Positions 11,601-24,338 of a DNA stretch of 64,000 nucleotides are shown here, piece after piece (the stretch's first letter is position 1; each line of letters starts with the position of its first letter). This DNA is from Phylloscopus collybita (taxonomy: Eukaryota > Chordata > Aves > Passeriformes > Phylloscopidae), in NCBI GenBank assembly GCA_027886175.1, contig JAJNNQ010000130.1, positions 13,409,501-13,473,500 on the forward strand. The letters are read 5' to 3'. The position numbers were made by a program, and so were the translations under genes. The notes under the pieces are model-generated. The model was given only the letters and a program-made list of their open reading frames with translations, ran no database searches and was not told the DNA's origin.

Positions 11601-14051
11601 CGCCATCAAAAGCGGGAAGTGAAACAGCATCAAATTTCACCAGCAGTAATTAATTTTATTTTGAAGGGAAGTAGTAAGACTTGAGCTACAAATAAAGAAT
11701 AAATTCATATAATCACAGCACAGAGGAATTTCTTTAAATTTCCTACAAATCAACATGGAGTGCAAGCCGTCATGTAAGAAGGTCACCATAAATATTATTA
11801 GGGACCTTGATAGCATTTTTGGCAAGAGGCTAGAAGTTAAGGAAGTTATGAACACGGTGCTCTGGAAGCATCATCTAACCACAGGTAAATATCTATCAAC
11901 ATACATACTTTTACATTAACTAGAAACCTCAGTGACTAGAGTGACAGGAACTTAGTGGATTTTAACCGTTGCACGTAAAATCTGACATATTTGAAAACTC
12001 ATAAACTGGCCCAATTTTGGGGGGCGGGTGTAGAGAGGGACATTTTTTGGGAGTGAGGTCTTTTGTTTTTAAACCATTTCAGTTTGAAAGCAACTCTTAA
12101 AAAAGAAAACAGAAATGTAAAAACACTGTTTTTTCAGGGTTTTTTGTCACTCAACTAGAAAATTACCTCAAAACGCGACTCTTTAGAATGGTTCTATGTG
12201 CTAACTTGAAACATTACATTTCTTGAATGGCTGAGAAAGGCAACACCTCTATCCTAGTACCTCTGAAGAGATAGAGTTGTCAGCCGTATTTCTGCAAAAG
12301 ACATACCCACCCAATTTTCTTCTCACAAGAGACTGGGAGTGTAAGCAAGAGAGTTTTTTAAAAGGATCAAAGTACAAAATTAGCTGCAGACAAACAAGAA
12401 ACTACATTGAATAGATGATGTTATAGTTTACTCAAAAAGATTGGTGAGAAAGAGCATGTACATAAACTGACTTTCGCAGACAAAAGAGTAAACAAACACA
12501 TGATACTGAACACAAAATGTAACTCCTGAAATATAACTGGAACAAGGGGAAAAGCAACATTTTGGCAAGAAAATGCCTACCCTAAACACAGTATTTCCAT
12601 GAAAGGCTGAAGGGAAAAAAACAACAAACTCACAATGAAAACAACAAAAAAGATTTTTAATAGTTGATTTGATTTAATAAGATATTCTAAGAAGATAATT
12701 TCTACAATCTTGATCTTTCATTGAATTCTAAACTTATAAGAGGTCTCCTTTTGAAGAGCATTTTCACTTCCATGAGAAAGCAGTCTGAACTAGAAAGCCA
12801 GAGGGAGGAAAAGAGAAAACATCAACAACAAAACACATGAGGAAACTATACACCCAAATTAAGGATTTCCTAGTGTCAACATCTCCAATTTAAGTCAGTC
12901 TCTGAGCACTTGTGGTGTGTTAGAAACAGGGCATATCGCAGCAGAAAGATCAAAGGCTTGGTTTTGAAAGTTCAGCCTGAAATACTTTTACTTTGGTGTT
13001 CCCAGCTACAAAGAAAGAGAATAGCATCTCCATCCCCTAAATAAGCTCCAGGATGATACAGGCAAAAAGTACTATCCTATCTATCAAGAAGTACTTGCAC
13101 ATCACAGTGATAAGTACTCCAGTTTTTATTAGAGAAATAAAATACATTGTGCTACACAAAATAGCAGATTGAGTTCTGTATTTCTACTGAAGGTACTTTT
13201 GGACCACCATGGGCCCAGTTTAATTTAAAGCAGTGCCTGTAGCAGTCGACTGCAAAGGCAGACAGCCCATCCATGGCCTCAGAACAGTGGCTTTCTCAAG
13301 GAAACCATTTGTAGGTGCACAAGTACCGCAGCCACGAGAGCAAAAAGGTGACTAAAAAATCAGCTGGTAGAGTTTGTTTTAGCAGGTGAGTGTTACTAAG
13401 GCCAACAGAAAGAAGTTCATACAGCCTCTGGAATGTTGGCTACACATATTTCCAAAGTGATGCTCCTGAGCAGATTCCTCTGACTCTTCTTGAAATTGTT
13501 TACCTTTCCTGTACTTAATTGCTTTTCATTTCTCATTTTCCACAGCTTATCCTCATTTCTAGCTTATAAAAACCATTTTATATTCTGTCTTCTACTCCTG
13601 TTTAGCAGCTGTCAGAAACCCTAAATTACTCACAGTTTTACCCACCACTTTTCCCTCAGACTCTTCTCATCTTTCTTGAGAACTGTAACTCATATTTAAA
13701 TCGATTTCCAGGGTGGGTGCCAGCAGCTTCTCAAATTTGTCAGTAATTTTTCTTGGGGACTACGTTCCAGCAAATGCAATATCTTATCCAGGAGGGAAAG
13801 TGGTGATGTACAAGACAGAGAACATCTGCCAGTCTAGTTGGGACACCCCATCTGCAGGAGAGGAGATTTTGTCCGCACTGAAAACAGCTTGGGTCTTCTA
13901 AGGCTGAACCAATAAAAGTTATTGTTTCATCATAGGAGTTCAGCGATCTTATGTAGAGTGTTACTGAATTCTGTGACAAACTGTCCACCGAGCATGCCCT
14001 GAGCTGCAGGAACAGAGCACTCTCTAAATTCTGCTGACTTGTTCCCTCCAG
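8601..14051. other. Unique AT-rich stretch; possible conserved element inside
   Basis: No recognised gene. A 23 bp exon-like block at 8767-8789 (plus strand; acceptor CCCTCTGCTGTTATTAG, donor CAC|GTAAGT) and a 44 bp block at 9660-9703 (minus strand; donor CAG|GTGAGC) are treated in the findings. A perfect CAG|GTAAGT donor on the minus strand near 10727-10735 has no open frame upstream with the nearest acceptor. The interval 11230-11660 stands out as richer in CpG and sequence complexity than its neighbours. Confidence 0.45.
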
Positions 14052-14143
14052 AAGCAGCAACTCATGTCAGTGATTAACAAGGACCTGGTGGAAACTCAGC
14101 ACAGCTGGAGGCCAGCAAACTACAAGCTGCAGTGGCAACTGCA
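14052..14143 (+). CDS. Candidate internal exon, unknown protein
   Basis: Seen: a 92 bp block preceded by a very good 3' splice site (a CTGAC branch-like motif, then TTGTTCCCTCCAG) and followed by CA|GTAAGTG. Only one of the three frames is open; it starts KQQLMSVINKDLVETQHSWR, with phase 0 in and phase 2 out. Composition is mixed and protein-like, and local G+C is higher than in the flanks. Inferred: an internal exon of a plus-strand gene with very large introns, since the next phase-compatible block lies at 32160. I do not recognise the protein. A frame of this length is open by chance fairly often, so the splice signals carry most of the weight. Confidence 0.35.
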
Positions 14144-14149
14144 GTAAGT

Positions 14150-15619
14150 GAATTTAAAATTAGAGACAGAAAACTTTAAAAAGAACAGAAGATGAGGGGA
14201 AAGAAGAAAGTTCTAATGCACTGTAATTTATTAAAAAAATGTTGTAAAACATTTCTACGCCTGTATTTATGGAAATTTCTCCAGCAGTCTTTACTCACTC
14301 TCTACTAATGTACGTTAACAACCATAATCTCTGTCTTCAATGGCAGCAAATTATGCTTGTTTTCTTTTAATTTGCTTTTTAAAAACACTTACATAAAAAT
14401 AATTGTAGCACTTCCCCTTAAAAGGTTTGGGCATAGAGGTTAATTGATAGATTTGTCTCAGAAATAAATATGTTGAAATAAATACGTCACTTCAATAATA
14501 TTGTTTTAACTGAGGGGGTTTTTTTCCCAGGCCAGAAGCATAGCAACTTTTTGAACAGAGTTACATATTGCTGCATTATTCTTTAGCTTTAAAGAAAAAG
14601 AAAAGGCCACTGAAAGAAAAAAGTCATTTCAGGACAATTATTTTAAGGTTCATTGGCTTAAGCTACATAATCAATACTCACATTATATTTCCTTTCAGTA
14701 TACTGTCATTGACAACGTGATCATCACATTTGACATTTAGCTGTTTCTGTTGTCCCACACACAAATAACATTTGTGTGTTACTTGTATGTTTTTACAAGG
14801 AAAGGTAATTTAGCAAAGACTAATGCATGACAATTCCCCCAGCATTGCCCCGATTTCATTCTGGAAGGATGACAGCCTCTGAGATCTTCCAGAAATCAGT
14901 GCTAAAATGGTATTTGTTTAATTAATGCATGAAATATTCATCAAGAAAATTAGACACAATATGGTAGCCAAGGGATGCTTTGAATAAGGGACCACCTGGA
15001 ACTGAGTAGAGGTAGTGTTGCCTCCATAGATGGTAACTACATGGTAATATCAAGGCAATGCCATACATTTTGGCTCACTTTGAAGTTCTGTGATTCAGAC
15101 AAGAAATGTTGAAAAATATTCAGAGGGAAACCAGATGGATGACTTAAGATCCGTCTTCACCAAGGCAGAAGATCCATACTCACTTCTTATGATGAAGGAT
15201 TATAGTATAACTTGATCACAAGCAATCTGGACAGAAAATCTAGCAGAGATAGCAGAAAGCACTTTAACAGGTAGCTATAACAAAACCCAATACCTAGAAA
15301 CTGAAAGCTAACTAAGTTCAGAAAAAGAGATGAAAGCTTTTAATAGTGAGAGGGAGAACTCAAGCTACTTTTCCAGGAATGTACCTAATTCTTTGCATTT
15401 CATAGACACTGAAATGGCTTTGAATGCTGCAAGGTCATATCATGAGATAGAAATGTGAAACAGAAACAACTGTTTAAAGTGTAAGAGAATGTAATTATGC
15501 AGAAGTTGTACTATGAGGAAGGTCAATGCAGAAGGTTATAATGGATCCCTATTAGTTAGTGCTATGTATGTCTGTGAAATGGAAATATTATTCTTTGTTT
15601 TGGAAAAATTTTATGTCTG
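14150..15619. other. Unique AT-rich stretch
   Basis: Nothing beyond AT-rich unique sequence is visible here. There are several splice-donor-like words but no open block with good signals on both sides. Confidence 0.5.
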
Positions 15620-15804
15620 TTTGGGTGGCAAGGTACTGGCACAGGCTGCCCAGAGAAGTTGTGGATGTCCCATCCCTGAAAGTGTTCAAGGCCAGGTTAA
15701 GTAGAAAACCTGGTCTAGTGGGAGGTGACCCTGCCCATGGCAGGGGAGCTGGAACTAGATGATCTTTAAGGTCCCCTCCCACCCAACCATTCTGTGACTC
15801 TATG
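15620..15804 (+). mobile_element. CR1 LINE, 3' end fragment
   Basis: The sequence carries characteristic CR1 3' phrases in order: GGCACAGGCTGCCCAGAGAA, a CCCATCCCTGAAAGTG phrase, CTGGTCTAGTGGGAGGTG, CCCTGCCCATGGCAGGGG, GATGATCTTTAAGGTCCC, and the terminal ATTCTGTGACTCTATG. CR1 is the dominant avian non-LTR retrotransposon and usually inserts as 5'-truncated copies without a poly-A tail, as here. Only the end of the 3' region is present, with no coding capacity. Short frames in this interval are relics. Confidence 0.95.
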
Positions 15805-17445
15805 GTACCAAAACTAGAAAGCTGCAGAACATTCCTTACTCAGCTAGAATGCTATTAAATTCAATAAATAAAGTAACTACAACAATTTCTTCCTCTGAAC
15901 TTAAGATTGGAAACTGCTGTGAAGCCTGCCTACACTGCACTGTTTTCAGCTGTCTTTGCATATTGATTATGGTTGTCCAAATTAAATAGTTCCACACCCG
16001 TGGCAACCTCTGAGGTTTCTTTAGGCAGAGGGATTGACAATGTGTAGCAATGTCTTATATGTTTCCATTCCCTTAGGGGAATCTTCCTCTGACAGAAAAA
16101 ACAACATTCACTCCCATCAAATCAATTGGTCTCATTTTAATTTCAGAACCTGTAAGGTTTAACAGTGTCTGTATTGAAGCTCATTTAGTCAGGCATTATT
16201 ATCTACTGCATATTTGTATATCACTCAGCAGAGCAAGACTCTCACCTAAGTAGACATCACTGCAAAAAAACACATAAAATGACAGTGGCTAAAATGAAAA
16301 TATCAAAGCCAGGTTCTTCCTGTCTATTTTAAACTTCTGACCTGAATTTTGTAAACTATTTCATATTTGCTAATATTCTCACAAGAGACCAAATTCAAAT
16401 ACTACAGTTCTTAAGCATCCCAAACATCACTGATCAATTAGCTGCATTAGAATAAAATACTGTAAATCTCACTCACGTGAACTCATAAGCTTGAATCTTA
16501 ATTTTCAATTCAACACAAAACAAAAATCAAACTGATTTTTATTCTTAAATACCAGCGAGCTAGATTTGTTTGTTTACCAGTAGGACACCGGGATTTTCCA
16601 TTTCCAAAACCAGAAAATCCTTCAAAACTAAGGACCACGTGAAAATGCAGACAAGCACATCAATGTAGAAGGCAAAAGTGGCACCCTGGAAGCCTTGTAC
16701 CAATGCAGTGACTGTGTTGCTCTGTACCAAAGGTTACATTTTTGTATCCCTTCTCCATCTTTCAAAAATGCAGAAGGAACTAGAGATTCCAGACTGCACC
16801 CAGCTAAACATTCCTGTCCTGATCTCCTCAGAGATCCTCTCCTCCTGATCTCCTCCTCCATGCTGGAGGACTTCCAGGAAGTAGGAAGAGAGAGACATGT
16901 ATCTCAGAAGCACAGCTGTCATCTTTTACAGTTTGGGCTTATGCACACCACTGCCAGACATAATAAATCCAGATAAAATAGAGTCCACGATAACCCACAT
17001 TAAGGGCTGTTCATTGAACTAATATAATCTGCACCGTGGCCAATGAGTGTGGAAGGCTGTTAAGCATGAAGTCCACGACTGCCTTGTTAAGTGCCTGCAA
17101 GCTCTCGGATGAATGGAAGTAGGGTTCAATTTTTCTGCAAGATTTTAACATCAAATTGCCTGGTATTGGATTTTGAATGCTTCCAGCCCTTTATGTTTAT
17201 GAATTTTTTATAGATGTTACTTAATATGCAAGTGCTATGAGACTGTACATTAGCTGGGGAAACAGTGTGATTCCTGACGGATATGAGCAATTTTCCTATA
17301 CTCAGATAAACTGAAATATGGAGCCAGTCTTTTACCATATGGCTTACCCTCAGCCCTCATGTAACACAGATCTCTTTGCCCTGCAAAAGTACATGTTTTC
17401 ACCACCAGCATCCCATTCACCCAGACAGTTTCCAAATCACAAAAC

Positions 17446-17640
17446 CACAATAGAGTTGAAGAGAGCTCTGAAGGTCATCGCGTTCAAACCCCTGCAATAA
17501 GCTGGAACATCTTCACCTAGATCAGGTTCCTCAGAGCAGATGCTGCTGTCCAGCCCAACCTCTGATGTCTCCAGGGACCTTCTGCATGGGTATAGCCACC
17601 TTCTCTGTTACCTTCGTGCTCTGCTCTATACTTGCCATTC
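17446..17640 (-). mobile_element. CR1 LINE, 3' end fragment (older copy)
   Basis: Read on the plus strand this is the reverse complement of a CR1 tail: GAGCTCTGAAGGTCATCG, then TTCAAACCCCTGCAATAAG, then a CATCTTCACCTAGATCAGG phrase, then CTCCAGGGACC. It is more diverged than the 15.6 kb copy, and the far (5') edge is uncertain between about 17600 and 17640. It belongs to a CR1 subfamily different from the copies at 37-39 kb, judging by the leading phrase. No coding potential. Confidence 0.85.
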
Positions 17641-17787
17641 TGGCCACCACACAGCACACTTGTCCGTTCCTCATGTTTTATCAGACTTTAATTTTCCCTT
17701 AAATAAGCATATTAACAAATACAATGCTCCTTGTTCTACCTTCCTATAATGTAGAATGAAGATGTCTGATGCAAAACTACCAGAGAC

Positions 17788-17870
17788 AAAAAAAAAAGAA
17801 AAAAAAGAAAAAAAAAAAAAAAAAACCAAAAAAAACACCACCAACCAAAAACCAAAAAAACACCACTAAG
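17788..17870 (+). repeat. A-rich low-complexity tract
   Basis: Mostly A with occasional G, then ACC/CAAA-type spacers. It follows about 150 bp after the CR1 piece but is separated from it by unique sequence, so it is not a CR1 tail. It may be a decayed homopolymer. Confidence 0.85.
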
Positions 17871-17874
17871 TCTT

Positions 17875-20800
17875 TAGAATATAAAAAAAAATAAACACTG
17901 AACCTGAGAGTGAACAGAAACTCTAATGCAGCAATAATAGAAAAGAAAGGATATGCACCCGAATTTCAACCCCCCAATACAGCCTTTCCAAAGGGAATAA
18001 AAAAGTAAATGCCCAGGTTGGAAATTTTCCATTCTGCTTTGTGCTCTGGATAACCCACATATCTTCCAAGGAGCAGAGGAAAACACAGTGTAGAGAATTT
18101 TGCATTTGTTTCAGCAGAAGGTTAAAGGTCTTTGGCCTTTGTAGCAAAACATGCTGCAAAGCATAATTATGAAGGAGGGAAGGGAGTAAAGAGTCCTCCT
18201 TTCTAGGTCACTGAAGGATGCATCTTCTCCAGGGTAGAGACAGATTTTGCAAAGAAAAGGACAGTGTTTCCAAAGAGGTAGATCCTGCAATCCACCTAAT
18301 CCACATTTGCTGTATTCCTTTGAACATAAACACAGAGGGTAGCTGCCCTGAGGGTGACACACACTCTGATACACATGGTGACTAATTTTGGTGCCACAGA
18401 GGTTCTGCAACATCAGGCAATGACAGCTGAATTTAGGCACCACTTTTTTGGTATGCATGGTCCTCACTGAAAATGCCCACTGAAATTTAGTGCCAGCAAA
18501 AAGTCAAAAGAAATGAATGGAATTAAATATATGGGCAGGCAGAGCCATAACCTGTATGCACTGGACAGGTAACAAGCATTGCAATTTTAAAGCTATTGTT
18601 TACATTATTGAGCAGACCTATATAAAATAATAATAAAAAGTCACTCCTTGCAAGATTCATCTACTATTATCGTGTTCTCTCTAGAGAGAGTGATAAGCAT
18701 TCAGCAAAATGAGCATATCTACACTTTGATACCTTCTCTGTCTCTATGCCTTTCCATAAAGCCATACTGTTTCTAAGAATGATTAGTTTTGGATATCATT
18801 TCCTAGAATCTAGAAGAATACTTCTCCTATGAAGCTTTACCATGAGTTGCTGTACTTATCCTTTTTTTTATTACCTTCTCATGCTTTTGCATATCCATAA
18901 TAGACACTAAAAACAATGAAGCTATAATCTATAATCAACAGCTCCAAGGCATTGCTGTACTTTGCTCTTGGAATGGAAATAAAGTTATATAGTCAAGGAA
19001 AAAAAATAAATATTACCCAAAAGTAACAAATTTTAGGCATTTTTATGCAGAATTTCTTTTTCAGATGGAAGAACACCTGCTTTCTTTTCCCTAAGCTGTC
19101 TCCTCTAACAACTTCTCCTTCTTAAGAGATCTCACTACCAACATCAAAGCAAGTGGTTACTCTGCCTAGTCAGATGGCATTTCCATTCTTGCCCAAATGG
19201 ATCCTTTATTTTCTTCAGGCTTATAGATATCTAAAGATTTGCGGGAGTGCTCAGGGAAATTGCCTGAAAACGTCATGCTGTGCCAAAAATAACCTGAATC
19301 AGTGTTGCAGCATTGTTTGAAGGTCCCACCATCCTCTTAAGCAGCCATGATCTAGAGCCACGATCTACAGCAACCAGATGCCGCTGTATTATTTGTGCTG
19401 ATAAGAAATAGCAGATCTGTTATGCCTGACGTGTGCCAGAACAAGAGCATTATTCCAGGAAAATTAGACACTAGGCATTCAGAGGTATTTAACAATACCA
19501 AAATGAAAACCAAACTTCATCAAGAATAGGCATCTCCTTCACTGGACTACAGCATTAAGAGTAGCTTCAGAAATACTTGCTGTGATGAATATGATTCCTC
19601 CAAAAGTCAAGTCAGGCAGCTTATGCTTTGTCCCTGTTGCCTTTGTGTCTTTGAAATTGCAAGAAAAGCACATTATGATTGATCTATCTCTTGGTACTAC
19701 TGCTCTGAAGCAAACCATTGCTGTTTCCATGATCTGGGAATACTAACTGAGCTTTCTAATAATTCATTTTTTTTAAATTACAAGCTTTATGCTGGGCTTT
19801 TCATTAGTAATGTGGATGCAAGCAGCCTTACAAAGGCAAGAAAATTTGAGTTCATGTTGTGATCTATTTCTCACATAGGTTATTCTCATTGATCTCAGCT
19901 GGAAAATACAAATATTACCAGAAATTTATAGCAAATAAGACACTGATTTTACCAGCACAGTCAAAAGAACTTGTGGCATAGCAGAATCCAAGAGCGGTAT
20001 TATCCAAAAGCAACAAAAATCCATTCTGTTGGCTATAGGTCAACTTTTGCTCTTACATACTTCCTACCTGTCACTGCATAAAGAGCAAGATGTTTAAGCT
20101 GGTTTGTTTTATGAAAAAGGTAAAAGGCACCAAAAAATCAACATTTTTTAACAGTAGGAAAGTTAGAGAAGTTAGACAAGCTCGAGAGGTTTTGCTATTA
20201 TTGAATTGGACCACAGGATTAAAAACTAGATTTTCCCTGATTATTTAAAGACATTGAAGCTCACATACATTGTTAAATACTGAGTGTCTACTAATACCTA
20301 TCTGAAAGTGAATTGAGAAGAACTTTATTGGGCTCTTGGTATGAAAACTAGCAAGAGGAAATACATTAGGAGATGCCACTCATCCAGGAAGTTTTAAGTG
20401 AGCTCCTGTCTTTCTTCTGATGGATAAAGCTTCCAAACTCAAAATGACAATTCCTCCTCACAAAACTGTTCACCAAATGTGACTATAAATATAAAAATTG
20501 CTTATGTTTGGGATAATATGTGGCCGAAGTATAATCTTGTCTTTGAATTTTTTTCCTAGTTTTCAAATGACTCCATGATAACCTCAACTAACTCCAATGA
20601 CTGGATCATCTTTCTTCTGTTCCTCAGGTACCTGCCAAAAATCATTGTTTCATGATGCCCACACACTTAATGGCAGCAATGAGATCACTCTATAGCTGAT
20701 CTGTTAATAGCTAGGTAACTTCCTTTGAGTTCTTGCAGTATTCCTACAGGATTGCTATCTCTGTGTTTTTCCTCCCTTAAAAGCTCCAGTTGCATTCTCC

Positions 20801-22859
20801 AGCAAAATCCTTAATCTTTTCATCTCTACAATTAAAATGGGAAGCAAAATAGGTCAGCTATTCACATAATCATGGCTATTTAAAGCTTGCCAATCTCTCT
20901 CATATAAACCTTCCTAATTTTCCTGCATGCATTTCACTTTAATGGAATATTATCTATCAAACCATAGCTTTACAGTATTCTTTTTTATTCCCTTTGTTAA
21001 AGGAGCTTGGGAATTCACCTTTTTTTTGTTTGTTTGTTTTAATTACATCTAAAATTTTCATCCATCATTCATCATCACCTTAGTCTGTTTTTCTTTTATG
21101 AAAAGTGATTGCATAAAAGAATTGCAACAATACAGTCCCGCAGGCTTGAATTTTACTTGCATAGAATTATTGATAAGAACAGTGTAACATGTCCTTCTGA
21201 TAAAACATGTTTTTTTCAGGACGTGTGCTTATTCATTTATTAGTAATGATAAAAACAGCCAGGAGCTGTATTTTTTATGCCTCTGTGTAAAGAACTAACT
21301 GCCTCAAGGCTAAACATCTCCTACAAAATGTCTTCCCCTCTGGAAAGTGGCAACATCTTTATGCTAATTATTAAAAATATTCCCTGGATCTATTTTTGAA
21401 TTTATTTGAAGAAAAAACATTTTCGCCCCTTTTTTTCTTTGCACATTATCATACTTCATTCATAAAGAAAATCCCTGTAATGAATCAAGTGCGTTATAAA
21501 TCACATCAGATTGAAACATTTCAGAATTAACTTCCACAATGTCTAAGGAATATGCCAGTATACAAGGTAAAAGGTGTTAAAGTATCATATATAATAGCAG
21601 GATGGAACATGGACCCAAGGAATTACAGGTTTTTATCCACTCCTTGAACTGTTGCCTTTAACAAATCCAAACAGAGGAGGAAAATCAATCTTTTGTCAAA
21701 CACATAATGTGAATTCCTACTTAATCTCTCCAATTCGTGAACCCAGCAGCCTAGAGAAGTTCTTCCACATCAGAGTAAAAGATGATAGTGGCTCACATGT
21801 TCATCAGAACATTTCTGGAGACATGATGTGTTACCTTGAGCTTTTTTACAGCTATCTGACCTTATGCACCTCCTATTTTGAAATCATATTAGAAGTTAAT
21901 ATTCCCAGTTTAGTATTTCTCCTGGATTTCTAATTAATTTATTCACTAAGTTTATATGGGTTGCTGTTATATTGCAATGGATGTCTCCCTAGGAATTTAC
22001 AAATTCCCATTTACCACCATGTTTTTTTCACCTGCAGTTGACAGCAGAAGAGCAAAATATGACTATCACCACTACACTGAAATCAAATCTGATAGCCTGG
22101 TTTGCTCATATCAAAGTCAATATTACTTTGTTTTATTTTTAAATAACAGTTCGTATAAAAAGTTTTAAGAAATTCATCACATAACCTATCTGCTTAGAGG
22201 GGAAAGTATCAGCTACCAGAGGCCATTTTCTCTATCACAACCTGATTGCTCTAAAGAGAAAAGACCTCTGTAATGCAGAGCCAAAGAAATCACCACACCT
22301 TCTTGCACCCTGCCAGGGTGATGAATGAGTGCTATGGCTAACTGTTAAAACCAAGGATTATAGAGTGCATTCCACAAAATATTAATTAAAAATTAATTAT
22401 TGATAAGGCTGTTGGCCAGCTCCTAAGCACAGACTCAACCTCAGTACAATAAGGGCTTCTCCAAGCCATCATGTAAATCAACACAAAAATACTTCCTCTC
22501 AGGAGCAACACATTTATAGAACCACTGTTGCATCTTACAGAATATAAACTTGTATTCTGCTGTTATCAAAACTCATTAGACAAATCAAGGCTGTAGCCAA
22601 ACCAGCCAGTCCTGTTGTATCAGCATTCTCCAGCAGAGCTCTGTCCTGCCTGGAAGTTTCTGGTCAGGTCCAATTATACTTATCAGCTTTGCAAAGGCCT
22701 TTTGAGAGTTGCAGAAGAACACAATACTAGAACTGCTATTGTTCCTCAACCTTATCAACCTTTTCTCTAAATGCTGTGAGGAAAAGAAGAAAGAAGGATA
22801 GTTTACCTATTAATAACACTATGGATTCACATACCTAGGGAAGGACTGAATTTAACTGT
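17875..22859. other. Unique AT-rich stretch
   Basis: No gene or repeat family recognised. The 118-codon minus frame at 18111-18467 is cysteine-rich and lacks supporting splice or start context. Some short inverted AT repeats are present, for example ATTAATT-AAA-AATTAAT near 22380. A plus frame at 21652-21933 (93 codons) has no clear exon signals. Confidence 0.5.
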
Positions 22860-22865
22860 GGCCTC

Positions 22866-24265
22866 TGTCATGGGTTAACATAGTTTAGATTTTGTTAGAA
22901 AGGACAGCTTAATCAGAAGTCGGTTTTTTAATTGGCAGGTGGTTTGACCACTGAAAAGTAGAATACGACTTTTGGGTAATACACATAAAAGCTGAGAAGG
23001 GGTAGGATTTTCTTTCTTTCTTCCGGGTGAGGGACTGAGCTAACATCTCCCGGAGGGCTGGGCTGGCCGGGGCAGGCCCCGCTGCCTTTGAGCGGCCGGG
23101 CCGGGCCGGGCCGGGCCTCCGGGAGGCGCCGCTGCCCGCAGGGGGAGCACCCGGCCGTGCCTGAGCTCGGCAACGGCAGCGGCGGCGGAGGCCAAGAGAA
23201 GCCCCGGCGGCTGCCCACCAGCTGGGGCCAGGGAGTGTTCCGCCGCCGTCGCTGCTGCCGCTCCCCCCCAGGCCTCGGGAACAGCTCTGAGTGGTCTCAA
23301 CCAAAGGGTGGAAAAGAAAGTAAATCTAGCAGCCCCTCCATCACTGTTGTACCAACGTGGCCTTCGGATATTTGCAGCACCCGCCGCGGCAGGACCGCGT
23401 GAGCACGCACCGCGGGCCTGGCAAGGTTAACTCTTTCCTGCCAGCAAGTGAATTCTTCTGAGCGCCGGCCTTTCCTTTGGAGTGAGGACAGATACAGTGA
23501 TTGAACTATAAAGAGACACAGCATGGAACTAAGTCAGTGAAAAAAAGAGTAAAAAAGACTTTGAAGCAAAAAAAGAGGAGTGGCTAAAAATCTGGCTGGA
23601 CTTCTCTGGTAACATGAAAACTGAACTAAACTATTCGTTTAAACTATAGAAAAATATGCAATTTGGGGAGGTGATTGTTTTATGTGTAGATTTTTGAGCA
23701 AAGGTATTGTGTGATGGACTGAGTAAAATTGATTTTATGAGATGCTAGAACAGAAAGATGAAAGCCTTCTGTGTGTAGTGAAGAAGTACAGAGATAGCTC
23801 TGTTCCTTGAGATGAGAAAATCCTTTGCCCCTGAAGTGGTTCACCTTTAAAAGTGACACCCCAGTTTGCAGTGTGTTGAGTACATGGCCCATGTTTTCAG
23901 TGTTAAGAAGCTGTAAAATGGGTAAGATTTCATTAGTTTGCAAGTTCTTTTTCTAAAGTCTTTGCAGACGAGGTCTCTGTTAGAACCAAGAGAAACTTCT
24001 TTCCTGAAGAATTGATAAAAGATTATCTTAAAATGGTAAACTGACTGAAGTTGCAGGTTATGTCTTTTTATGTTGAGTGTAGAAAGGTAAAAACTTGGAG
24101 AGGAAGGGAAGGATGTTTTGGAAGTTTCATTTGTTGTTATTTTTTCTCTTCCTATTTTTATCCTTTCAGTGTGTATAAATAAACTGTGTTTGTAATTTGA
24201 AGCCTGTTTTGCTCTTTATGTTCTCCCAGTCACCTGAAATATAGTAAGTAATTAAAACCTTCACA
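22866..24265 (+). mobile_element. Likely solo LTR of an endogenous retrovirus, about 1.4 kb
   Basis: Seen: the left end is TGTCATGGGTTAAC (22866). The right end is TTAAAACCTTCACA (24252-24265), whose reverse complement TGTGAAGGTTTTAA is an imperfect inverted repeat of the left end, giving the usual TG...CA termini. The element is flanked by GGCCTC (22860-22865) and AGCCTC (24266-24271): a 6 bp duplication with one transition, or an exact 5 bp one (GCCTC). A TATAAAG box lies at 23507-23513 and a combined TATAAATAAA (24174-24183) lies 80 bp before the end, fitting a polyadenylation signal. No gag, pol or env frame is found beside it, so it is a solo LTR from recombination. A 6 bp duplication suggests an ERVK-like element and 5 bp an ERVL-like one; I cannot decide. 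The GC-rich middle would otherwise look like a gene promoter. Confidence 0.72.
23041..23480 (+). promoter_or_regulatory. CpG-rich core inside the LTR
   Basis: By far the most G+C- and CpG-rich stretch in the window, with many CGG/GCC words and GC-box-like sequences. It begins with an upstream CCCGGAGGGCTGGGC motif and includes four GGG runs separated by CC (23098-23115), a GGCGGCGGAGG segment, and a CACCGCGGGCC segment near 23410. It is followed by the TATAAAG box at 23507. Retained CpGs in a methylating genome suggest either a young insertion or protection from methylation. Overlapping frames here (131 codons minus at 22909-23304, 104 codons plus at 23088-23402) are proline/arginine/alanine-rich and best explained by composition. 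Confidence 0.65.
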
Positions 24266-24338
24266 AGCCTCACATACTGCAGCTATCCAAATTTGAGCAG
24301 GTGGAGAAGAAGATGATCCACCGACTAATTTGGCAATA

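Noticed and set aside
13315..13385. 71 bp plus-strand block ending CAG|GTGAGT with one open frame (VHKYRSHESKK...)
   Set aside because: The acceptor has no pyrimidine tract, and its exit phase 2 is incompatible with the 14052 candidate.
16248..16261. 14 bp minus-strand microexon with an excellent TTTTTTTGCAG acceptor and GTGAGA donor
   Set aside because: It is too short to test, and it would break the phase of the minus-strand chain.
22909..23402. Overlapping frames of 131, 96 and 86 codons (minus) and 104 codons (plus) in the GC-rich island
   Set aside because: They overlap in several frames, are proline/arginine/alanine-rich as expected from CpG-rich DNA, and lie inside the LTR.
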